The position numbers and the translations under genes are program-made. This document shows positions 36,052 through 44,003 of a stretch of 64,000 nucleotides of DNA, in pieces. This DNA comes from Flavimaribacter sediminis. Its GTDB lineage: Bacteria; Pseudomonadota; Alphaproteobacteria; Rhizobiales; Rhizobiaceae. Numbering within the stretch: position 1 is the stretch's first letter; each line of letters opens with the position of its first letter. Below the pieces are notes generated by a model, which was not told the origin of the DNA, made no database searches, and saw nothing but the letters and a program-made list of their open reading frames with translations. The stretch lies in the NCBI RefSeq assembly GCF_019492055.1, contig NZ_JAICBX010000001.1, forward strand, positions 1,612,001 through 1,676,000, given 5' to 3'.

Positions 36052-36519
36052 ATGACCGACATTGCCGAAGGAAACGAGGCGCCTGATTTCGCATTGCCCC
36101 GTGATGGTGGCGGAACCGTGACGCTCTCGGAGTTGCGCGGTAAAAAAGTCGTGCTCTTTTTCTACCCGAAAGACGATACGAGCGGATGCACCGCTGAAGC
36201 GATCGCCTTCACCGGACTAAAGAGCGACTTCGAAAAGGCCGGCGCGATCTTGCTCGGCATGTCGCCGGACAAGCCAGCGAAACACGACAAATTCATCGCC
36301 AAGCACGATCTGAACGTCATGCTCGCTTCGGACGAGGAGAAGACGACGCTGGAAAAATATGGCGTCTGGGTCGAGAAGAGCATGTATGGACGCAAATACA
36401 TGGGCGTCGAGCGCACAACCGTACTGATCGACGAGGATGGTGTCATCTCCAGGATATGGCGAAAGGTTAAGGTGCCCGGCCACGCCGAAGAGGTGCTGGA
36501 TGCCGCAAAGGCGGGCTGA
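36052..36519 (+). CDS. bcp: Thioredoxin-dependent peroxiredoxin, Bcp/PrxQ family
   Basis: Reduces hydrogen peroxide and organic peroxides in the cytosol. The peroxidatic C46 lies in YPKDDTSGCTAEA. It is the only cysteine in the 155 residues: the resolving cysteine found five residues later in E. coli Bcp is an alanine here, so the protein should work as a 1-Cys enzyme that needs an external thiol. ATG at 36052 follows AGGAAC; the in-frame ATG at 36010 adds 14 residues not usual in the family. The end overlaps the DUF455 gene by 20 bp, which implies translational coupling. Confidence 0.93.
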   Translation: MTDIAEGNEAPDFALPRDGGGTVTLSELRGKKVVLFFYPKDDTSGCTAEAIAFTGLKSDFEKAGAILLGMSPDKPAKHDKFIAKHDLNVMLASDEEKTTLEKYGVWVEKSMYGRKYMGVERTTVLIDEDGVISRIWRKVKVPGHAEEVLDAAKAG

Positions 36520-37336
36520 CACGTCCTTTACGTCACTACGTGACGGCGCCGTACAGGCGGTTTCATGCGCGGATCCCGATCAGAAGGCGTGGATAACGCA
36601 CGCGCTTACGCAGTCCTGGTTCACGCGGCGCCTGTCGCTGCGCTCTCCGCTCGATCCGCCGGTTCCGGATCGACCGGGGCGGCCGGAGAAGCCTGAATTG
36701 CTGCCGCCGAGGCTGGTCAAAAAACGCAATCTGAACAATCCGGCGGGCCGAATTGCCCTGCTCCACGCAATCGCTCATATCGAGCTCAACGCCATTGATC
36801 TTGCGCTGGACATCATTGCGCGTTTCGCCTCGGAAAAGATGCCGCAATCCTTTTTCGACGGCTGGATGGGCGTCGCACGCGACGAAGCGAAGCATTTCCT
36901 GCTGGTACGCGGACGTTTGCAGGCGCTCGGTTCCGACTATGGCGACCTGCCCGCCCATGACGGCCTCTGGCAGGCGGCGCACGACACACGCAATGACCTG
37001 ATGGCGAGGCTGGCCGTCGTGCCCCTTATACTCGAAGCACGGGGCCTCGACGTTACGCCTTCGCTCCAGCAAAAGATGCGTGATGTGGGAGACGCTGAAT
37101 CCGCAGCCGTGCTGGATATCATCTTTACGGACGAAATCACCCATGTGGCGGTCGGCGCAAAGTGGTTCCGGTTTTTGTGTGATCGCCACAACAGGGAGCC
37201 GGCGTCACTTTTTCAAATGTTGGTGCGGGCCAATTTCCGTGGCCAACTCAAGGCGCCGTTCAACGACGTGGCGCGCGCAAGCGCCGGCTTGACCCCGTCA
37301 TTTTATCGCAGCCTATCGTCGACAAATACTTCTTAG
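36500..37336 (+). CDS. DUF455 ferritin-like protein
   Basis: A 278-residue alpha-helical protein of the DUF455 family. Metal-type residues of a ferritin-like four-helix bundle are visible: HAIAHIELNAIDLALD, GVARDEAKHFLL and FTDEITHVAVG, each giving Glu and His in the E-x-x-H or H-x-x-E spacing of di-iron sites. Its function is not established; relatives sit near tRNA or stress genes. I chose ATG at 36500, within the end of bcp, because GAGG lies six bases before it and the length then suits the family. The overlap with a peroxiredoxin suggests a link with peroxide or iron handling, but this is inference. Confidence 0.82.
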   Translation: MPQRRADTSFTSLRDGAVQAVSCADPDQKAWITHALTQSWFTRRLSLRSPLDPPVPDRPGRPEKPELLPPRLVKKRNLNNPAGRIALLHAIAHIELNAIDLALDIIARFASEKMPQSFFDGWMGVARDEAKHFLLVRGRLQALGSDYGDLPAHDGLWQAAHDTRNDLMARLAVVPLILEARGLDVTPSLQQKMRDVGDAESAAVLDIIFTDEITHVAVGAKWFRFLCDRHNREPASLFQMLVRANFRGQLKAPFNDVARASAGLTPSFYRSLSSTNTS

Positions 37337-37402
37337 GCAAAGAAATATTAACCTTAACATTGTTTTATCGGCCCTGCGGTGCAGTTGTTCACGGGGGTTT
37401 GC

Positions 37403-38653
37403 GTGTCTCAAGTTTCAGTCGGCAAGATTTTTGGCAGAAAACGACCACACACCCTGATCATTGCGAGTGGAGATTCCATCCGCCACTGGAATATTCACCC
37501 GTGGATGCTCGGCATTGTGGTCAGCGTGGTTTCGGTCATTGCGATCGGTTATCTGCTGGCGACAACCTACCTTGTGCTTCGCGACGATCTCATCGGCGCT
37601 TCGATGGCGCAACAGGCGCGGGTGCAATACGCCTACGAGGACCGCATCGCGTCGTTGAGAGTTCAGGTCGACCGCATCACCAGCCGGCAGTTGCTTGATC
37701 AACAGGCGATGGAAGACAAGATGGCGCGCCTGATTGAACAACAACAGGTGCTGAGTTCCCGCCACGGCCGTCTGGATGATCTCTTGCAGCGCGCCACCTT
37801 CAGTTTCGTAGAGCCGGACACGATTCCGGTGCCCCGTCCGAGACCGACGCCTGATCAGTCCGAGGAAAGTCGCCGCGCCAGCGCGGATCGTCCAGCCGGC
37901 GCCCAATCTCCTGAATTGCTTTTGGCCTATCAGGACGTTGAACCGGCGGTTCGCGCCAGAGCGCGGGCATCCGAAACCATTTTCGCAAAAGTGGACAATG
38001 ATCTGCACGCGATGGAACGCGAACAGTTCGACAGGATCGAGTTGCTGATCGCCAACGCCTATCGCAAGGCGGAAGCCATAGACTCGATCGTGGAGAGCAC
38101 AGGTCTGCCCTCCGATTTGACGGATGAAAGCGTCGGCGGACCTTTCATCCCTGCCGCAGACAGCAATTTCGACACGAGCCTGTCTGGTCTGGAGACGGCT
38201 CTCGATCACCTCAACGCCGTCAGCAGCCAGGTGCGCGCCCTGCCCCTGGCAAATCCTGTGCCTGATCAGCCCGTCTCCAGCAATTTCGGAAACCGCCGCG
38301 ATCCTTTTCTGAAACGATTCGCCTTTCACTCAGGCATGGATTTCAAGACGCCTTACGGTTTTCCGATCAAGGCGACGGCAAGCGGAACCGTCACCGGCAC
38401 CGGCCGTCACGGCGGCTACGGAAAGATGATCGAGGTTGATCATGGCAACGGCATCGTGACGCGCTACGCTCACCTGTCGCGCATTCATGTGAATGTCGGG
38501 CAGAAAGTGGAAGCCGGATCCATGATCGGTTCAGCCGGAAGCACCGGTCGATCGACCGGGACTCACCTCCATTACGAGGTACGCGTGAACAATAAACCGC
38601 TCAATCCGAAGCCGCTTCTCAAGGCTGGCGAACGACTTGCGTCACTCCTGTGA
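37403..38653 (+). CDS. M23 family (LytM-type) peptidase, membrane anchored
   Basis: A cell-wall endopeptidase or septum regulator in the periplasm. In 416 residues: a cytosolic lead, one membrane segment (about 35-60), a coiled coil (about 75-130), a Pro/Arg-rich linker, and a C-terminal M23 domain. The zinc ligands are in FHSGMDF (H-x-x-x-D) and THLHYEV (H-x-H), with YAHLSRIHV between, so the enzyme should be active, unlike EnvC/NlpD-type activators that lose them. Start GTG at 37403 has GGGGG upstream; another in-frame GTG at 37379 is less well placed. It is not tightly linked to the DUF455 gene (66 bp gap with an AT-rich promoter-like stretch). Confidence 0.88.
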   Translation: MSQVSVGKIFGRKRPHTLIIASGDSIRHWNIHPWMLGIVVSVVSVIAIGYLLATTYLVLRDDLIGASMAQQARVQYAYEDRIASLRVQVDRITSRQLLDQQAMEDKMARLIEQQQVLSSRHGRLDDLLQRATFSFVEPDTIPVPRPRPTPDQSEESRRASADRPAGAQSPELLLAYQDVEPAVRARARASETIFAKVDNDLHAMEREQFDRIELLIANAYRKAEAIDSIVESTGLPSDLTDESVGGPFIPAADSNFDTSLSGLETALDHLNAVSSQVRALPLANPVPDQPVSSNFGNRRDPFLKRFAFHSGMDFKTPYGFPIKATASGTVTGTGRHGGYGKMIEVDHGNGIVTRYAHLSRIHVNVGQKVEAGSMIGSAGSTGRSTGTHLHYEVRVNNKPLNPKPLLKAGERLASLL

Positions 38654-38852
38654 CATTACGGCAGTGTGACGCAATATCGTGCAAAACAGCTCGTCTTTCA
38701 TTAAATCTTTGTAAGATTTACCCATATATCAAGTAATTGCGCCGCTTTCCTTGACACTCCCCGACGTTCGGACTAGTCGGACCACAAGATTCGCGGAACA
38801 AATCAGTTCCGTCTGGTGTTATACCGATCTATGAACGGATTCGAAATCTCCA

Positions 38853-40250
<1,398 letters not shown>

Positions 40251-40279
40251 GCCTCTGAATCGCGGCTTCATGCTTTTCC

Positions 40280-40693
40280 TCAATGATCCGTTTCGCACAG
40301 CGTGTGATCAGCGAGTGTTTGAATAACACAGCATTCGCCTACCCGGCCCGTATCGGACAGCCCCGCGATACGGATGAGTTCCTGCTCGAGCTTTTTCAGT
40401 TTTGCGATCCTCGCTCGCACGTTTGACAGATGGCGCGCAGCTATGCCGTGAGCATCCGCACAGGAACGCTTCGGATCCTCGCACAGAGACACAAGCTCAC
40501 TGATGTCATCTATGGACAGACCAAGCTCGCGCGCGTGCCGGATAAACGAAAGCCGCTCCAGCCCGCGCTGCGTATAACGTCGTTGATTACCAATGGTTCG
40601 CTCCGGAGCGTCGAGAAGGCGCATCTGCTCATAATAGCGAATGGTCGGAATCTTCACGCCCGAACGCCTGGACAATTCTCCGATAGAAAACAT
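40280..40693 (-). CDS. MerR family metal-responsive regulator (ZntR/CadR-like)
   Basis: A 137-residue activator of the MerR family. The winged helix is FSIGELSRRSGVKIPTIRYYE (2-22) with RRY in the wing; the coiled coil spans about 84-108. Cysteines placed as in zinc, cadmium or lead sensors are C78 in RSCADAH, C121 and C122 in GECCV, and C133, with H130 and H137. This supports a divalent metal sensor rather than copper or redox. ATG at 40693 is the family start. It is divergent from a cation-efflux gene and a MerR-type promoter with a 19-bp spacer lies between them, so that gene is its evident target. Confidence 0.9.
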   Translation of the reverse strand: MFSIGELSRRSGVKIPTIRYYEQMRLLDAPERTIGNQRRYTQRGLERLSFIRHARELGLSIDDISELVSLCEDPKRSCADAHGIAARHLSNVRARIAKLKKLEQELIRIAGLSDTGRVGECCVIQTLADHTLCETDH

Positions 40694-40704
40694 CAATCTG
40701 CCTC

Positions 40705-40735
40705 TTGAACCTCTAGTAACTAGAGAGATTATATT
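40705..40735 (+). promoter_or_regulatory. MerR-type promoter and operator for the cation efflux gene
   Basis: The -35 element TTGAAC (40705-40710) and the -10 element TATATT (40730-40735) are separated by 19 bp instead of 17, the mark of promoters that MerR proteins activate by twisting DNA. Inside the spacer is the perfect dyad CTCTAGT-A-ACTAGAG (40711-40725). It points to the efflux gene at 40773 and lies 12 bp from the regulator's start, so it should also control the regulator. Confidence 0.88.
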
Positions 40736-40772
40736 CCTCTGCGAACCCAAATCCAGGGAATTGCGAGGATCA

Positions 40773-41693
40773 ATGGCCGCTCATCACCACCACCACCATC
40801 ATGTCGATCCGGAAGACGGAGACGCACGCGTCTTCTGGGCTATCGCCGTGAACATGGGGCTGACTGTGGCGCAAGTCGTTGGCGGCGTTCTCTCAGGCAG
40901 CCTGGCGCTGATCGCGGATGCAATGCACAATCTTTCCGACGCCATCGCGCTCGTCATTGCGTTCCTCGCCCGCAAGATCGCCCGACGACCAGCCAACAGC
41001 GATATGACATACGGCTATGGCCGCGCGGAAATCGTTGCGGCGCTCGTCAATTACACCACGCTCATTATCATTGGTTTCTATCTGACCTTTGAAGCAATCC
41101 AGCGGTTGTTCGAGCCAGCGGATGTCGATGGCTGGCTTGTCGTCATCATAGCGGCGGTCGCTCTTGTCGTCGACCTGATTACGGCGCTCCTCACCTTCTC
41201 ATTGTCCAGGGAGAGCATCAACATTCGGGCCGCATTTCTTCACAATGTAGCGGACGCGCTGGGTTCGATCGCCGTCATCATCGCAGGAACGGCGATCATT
41301 CTTTATGATTGGCGGCTCGTCGATCCGTTGGTAACCCTCTTGATTGCCGGCTACATACTTTGGCAATCCTTCTCGGAAATCGGCGATGTCATTCGTATCC
41401 TAATGCTTGGACGTCCGTCCGATATCCAGACGGCGTCGGTGCTTGAGGCAATCCGCAAGGTCAATGGCGTAACCGGCGTGCACCATCTGCATTTCTGGCA
41501 AATGCAGGAGCATGAAAACGCACTGGAGGCGCATCTGGTGATAGAAGCCGGGCTATGGGACCACGCCGACGCAATCAAGCAATCCGTAAAAGAAGCGCTC
41601 ATGGAACGCTTCGGGATTCGCCATTCCACTCTGGAACTTGAATGTTCCAGGCATGCCTGTCCGAATCCAAGCATCATCGGACACGGTGAATAA
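40773..41693 (+). CDS. Cation diffusion facilitator efflux transporter (zinc/cadmium type)
   Basis: An inner-membrane proton antiporter of the CDF family that removes Zn2+ or similar ions. The 307-residue protein starts with a run of seven histidines (residues 4-10) likely to gather metal, then six membrane segments and a C-terminal cytosolic metal-binding domain. The transport site is seen as HNLSD in TM2 (H52, D56) and HNVAD in TM5 (H157, D161); two H-x-x-x-D motifs favour Zn/Cd over Mn or Fe. ATG at 40773 follows GAGGA; an in-frame start 44 codons upstream would run into the regulator's coding region. Controlled by the divergent MerR protein. Confidence 0.93.
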   Translation: MAAHHHHHHHVDPEDGDARVFWAIAVNMGLTVAQVVGGVLSGSLALIADAMHNLSDAIALVIAFLARKIARRPANSDMTYGYGRAEIVAALVNYTTLIIIGFYLTFEAIQRLFEPADVDGWLVVIIAAVALVVDLITALLTFSLSRESINIRAAFLHNVADALGSIAVIIAGTAIILYDWRLVDPLVTLLIAGYILWQSFSEIGDVIRILMLGRPSDIQTASVLEAIRKVNGVTGVHHLHFWQMQEHENALEAHLVIEAGLWDHADAIKQSVKEALMERFGIRHSTLELECSRHACPNPSIIGHGE

Positions 41694-42035
41694 CGGCGCC
41701 CGGCGCAAAGCTTCGACGCGCAGGTCCGCCGGTCAACAGTCTGTCAACCAGGCCTTAATATTAGGTGATGATAATATTCTCATCGCCGTTCAGGCACGGG
41801 TTTGGCAGTCTGGTGTAGTGTTGCCGGCGTGAAGCCTGCTCCTGGCGCCTGAGTACAATTGCACGCAGGCCGCCCGTAAGCCCACCCAATCTTGACCGCG
41901 TGTAGTCGATATCGGCGTTTGTACCCGGCGAAGGCTTCTCATTCCGGCGAAGTTACGGGTTGCATATTGTATCAAAACGCTCAATAAGCGGAGCAGCGAT
42001 CAAGCCAACCCGAACGTTCCGGAGGTCTGTCGACA
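41694..42035. other. Intergenic region before the complex I subunit gene
   Basis: 342 bp between the CDF gene and the NDUFS4-like gene. It contains short AT-rich inverted segments (for example around 41755-41785) and must hold the promoter of the next gene. I found no open frame with a ribosome binding site, RNA gene or clear terminator. Confidence 0.5.
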
Positions 42036-42341
42036 GTGACCGCCAAGATTTACCGTCCAGCCAAAACCGCCATGCAGTCCGGCAAGGCCAAAACCCACAA
42101 ATGGGTTCTGGAATTCGACCAGGAATCACCGAAATCTATTGATCCAATGATGGGATACACCTCATCGGGAGACATGAAACAGCAGGTGAGACTGAGCTTC
42201 GAAACCCTAGAGGAAGCAATCATCTATGCGGATCGGCACAATATAGCCTATCGCCTGATCGAACCGCACGAATTCAAACGGCGCCGTGTCGCCTATGCCG
42301 ACAATTTCAGGTCGGACCGGCGCCAGCCTTGGACACACTGA
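42036..42341 (+). CDS. NADH dehydrogenase (complex I) accessory subunit, NDUFS4-like
   Basis: A 101-residue protein of the ETC complex I subunit family, the bacterial counterpart of the mitochondrial 18-kDa NDUFS4 subunit that stabilises the NADH-binding module. Conserved segments: MTAKIYRPAKTAMQSGKAKT with W23 in HKWVLEF, DPMMGYTSSGDMKQQV and FETLEEAIIYADRHNIAY. It is largely restricted to alphaproteobacteria and mitochondria. The start is GTG at 42036 with GGAGG ten bases upstream. It stands apart from any nuo operon; a tRNA-Arg gene follows 11 bp later on the same strand. Confidence 0.9.
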   Translation: MTAKIYRPAKTAMQSGKAKTHKWVLEFDQESPKSIDPMMGYTSSGDMKQQVRLSFETLEEAIIYADRHNIAYRLIEPHEFKRRRVAYADNFRSDRRQPWTH

Positions 42342-42352
42342 CAAACGCAAAA

Positions 42353-42429
42353 GGCCCCGTAGCTCAGTTGGATAGAGCGTCGGTCTTCTAAACCGAATGT
42401 CGCAGGTTCGAATCCTGCCGGGGTCGCCA
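42353..42429 (+). tRNA. tRNA-Arg (anticodon TCT)
   Basis: A full cloverleaf of 77 nt with encoded CCA. The acceptor stem GGCCCCG pairs with CGGGGTC, the D arm has GCTCAGTTGGATAGAGC, the anticodon stem CGGTC/GACCG-like closes the loop with TCT, and the T arm has the GGTTCGAATCC core. Reads AGA (and AGG by wobble). Confidence 0.97.
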
Positions 42430-42504
42430 TTTATTATATATTTTCATATTCCTAACTGTATTTCCTTACATATTGAATTCAGGATCATGCGCTCGACCCG
42501 GCGA

Positions 42505-42855
42505 TTAATCCGCAGCGCCGCGGTTAGAAAAATCCTTGTCCAGATCCCGCATTCCAAGAGCAATCAGGATCGACATGACGTGAATTCTGGTCGCCGATCC
42601 AGGCTGAAAGCGCGACGCCTGGGCGTCCAAAGGAATATCCGTGAGCTCCTTGTCGTCATAATGCGTGAGCATGCTGATCTGATCGGCGACGATCTGCATT
42701 TTGAGATAGTGGTCGGCAAGAATTCGCCAGACGTCTTTTGAACCCGAATGAAGCGAATGCGATCCGGGGCGTTCGTCCTCCAACAGCTGCAAGACTTCCT
42801 CGTTGCTCAGTCCGCAGATTTCCAAAGCTGTTGAATAGAGCGTCTCCTGATCCAT
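42505..42855 (-). CDS. Hypothetical protein, 116 residues
   Basis: A soluble, mostly helical acidic protein that I do not recognise. It begins MDQETLYSTALEICGLSNEE, has a middle helix SKDVWRILADHYLKMQIVADQISML and ends with a segment containing TRIHVMSILIALGMRDLDKD. There is no signal peptide, membrane span or catalytic motif. Codon use looks like its neighbours. It is transcribed alone, converging on the tRNA-Arg gene and divergent from a cupin gene. The ribosome binding site is weak, so the start is uncertain. Confidence 0.6.
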   Translation of the reverse strand: MDQETLYSTALEICGLSNEEVLQLLEDERPGSHSLHSGSKDVWRILADHYLKMQIVADQISMLTHYDDKELTDIPLDAQASRFQPGSATRIHVMSILIALGMRDLDKDFSNRGAAD

Positions 42856-42994
42856 GACATGAACCTAGTTGGCATGACTGCGGCAGGAAACAGGCGAAGC
42901 CGTCGACGGATGGCGCATGACAATCATAAATCCGAACATGGTTAACGCGGAATTAAGCCAAAGGTGGCAATACACTTAAAACAGTAGCCAATGA

Positions 42995-43009
42995 TTGTAA
43001 CAGTTACAA
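42995..43009. promoter_or_regulatory. Palindrome TTGTAAC-A-GTTACAA before the cupin gene
   Basis: A perfect 7-1-7 inverted repeat 67 bp upstream of the cupin start codon, between two divergent genes. Such GTAAC/GTTAC dyads are typical of operator sites. The sequence AATGATTGTAACAG around its left arm recurs at 36009-36022 just before bcp, where the right arm is missing. The binding protein is unknown. Confidence 0.5.
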
Positions 43010-43076
43010 ATAGCCCTGCCCCGGCCGTCACCGCTTGCAGGAAGACTGTTTGGACATTGGAAGGAGATGTAGCTAG

Positions 43077-43472
43077 ATGTTCGACACAATGACTCTTCCG
43101 GAAACACCGACAGCTATGGCGCCTGATGGATCGGAGGTGCGCGCGCTCCTGGCGCTGAAGGGCGGCAGCATGGCGCATTTTTCTCTCCCGTCCGGTCAGA
43201 CGTCAATTGCAGTCGCCCACCGCACCGTCGAGGAGATCTGGTTATTTCTGACTGGCAGCGGCGAGATGTGGCTCAAATACGAGGACAGGGAAGAAATCGT
43301 TCCAGTGCGCAAGGGCGTATGCCTGACGATTCCGCTCGATACGCATTTCCAGTTCAGATCCACCGGAGATGAACCCTTGTCGGCGGTGGGCATGACCATG
43401 CCGCCGTGGCCCGGCCCAGACGAAGCCTTCGCGGTTGAAGGCAAATGGCCGGCTACGATTGGTGACGATTAG
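43077..43472 (+). CDS. Cupin-domain protein
   Basis: A 131-residue single-domain cupin. The two cupin motifs are seen as VAHRTVEEIWLFLTGSGEMWLK (His and Glu as metal ligands, Gly at the turn) and the later IPLDTHFQFRSTGDEPL segment with another His. Cupins range from metal enzymes to sugar or ligand binders, so the function is open. The ribosome binding site AAGGAGAT lies eight bases before the ATG and is very good. A 15-bp palindrome in the promoter region suggests specific control. Confidence 0.8.
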   Translation: MFDTMTLPETPTAMAPDGSEVRALLALKGGSMAHFSLPSGQTSIAVAHRTVEEIWLFLTGSGEMWLKYEDREEIVPVRKGVCLTIPLDTHFQFRSTGDEPLSAVGMTMPPWPGPDEAFAVEGKWPATIGDD

Positions 43473-44003
43473 CGTTCGAATCCGAGCTGGCGACAGCGCT
43501 GCGATTCGGTCCGTCACAACGCCAGATCTATCAAACTGGTTAATTATTCTCGGTGAGGTTTCAAGTAGATAACCGGGGTCGATAGAGCGCTCGGAAGCAA
43601 TTTGCCGCATGGATTATTTGCGACAAAAAAGGCCTGAAATTCTACCGTTATGGCTATTTGCATATTGAATTCGCTTCCTGTTCGTCCGACACTCGGCTCG
43701 CCTGCGACAGGCCGGGCGCGACAGGGTGACTCAGTCTGTCGGCGGTGTGACCCGACAACAGCACACCGCGTCTGTGCACTCCCCAGTGTGCAGACCGTCC
43801 GATATGGGCGCCTTCTGCGCCTCAATGAATTTTCTTCATCAAATTTTTTTCTTCAACACGTGGAACCATCATCCGCATGATGCGTTTACACGCGAATCCG
43901 GGTTTCGAATTCCATTAAAGCGATGCAAATAATCCGATCTTCGCAATTATCGTCGCTACAGTCCAAGCGCGCGTTTTTGCGGTCAGGAGCGTGTTAGACA
44001 GCC
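43473..44003. other. 531-bp intergenic region with consecutive hairpins
   Basis: No open frame with a start signal is seen here. Two hairpins follow each other directly: GCGGTGTG (43742-43749) with CACACCGC (43762-43769), then GTCTGTGCACT (43770-43780) with AGTGTGCAGAC (43785-43795, two wobble pairs) around a CCCC loop. A third small stem GGCGC/GCGCC (43807-43821), a weak stem ATGAA/TTCAT (43825-43839) and a run of seven T (43844-43850) follow. Together they look like a structured RNA with a terminator, or a leader region of the kinase gene. The region also holds the kinase promoter. Confidence 0.4.

Noticed and set aside
37337-37402. CtrA site before the M23 peptidase gene (TTAACCTTAAC)
   Set aside because: The two TTAA halves are only two bases apart instead of seven, so it does not fit the CtrA consensus.
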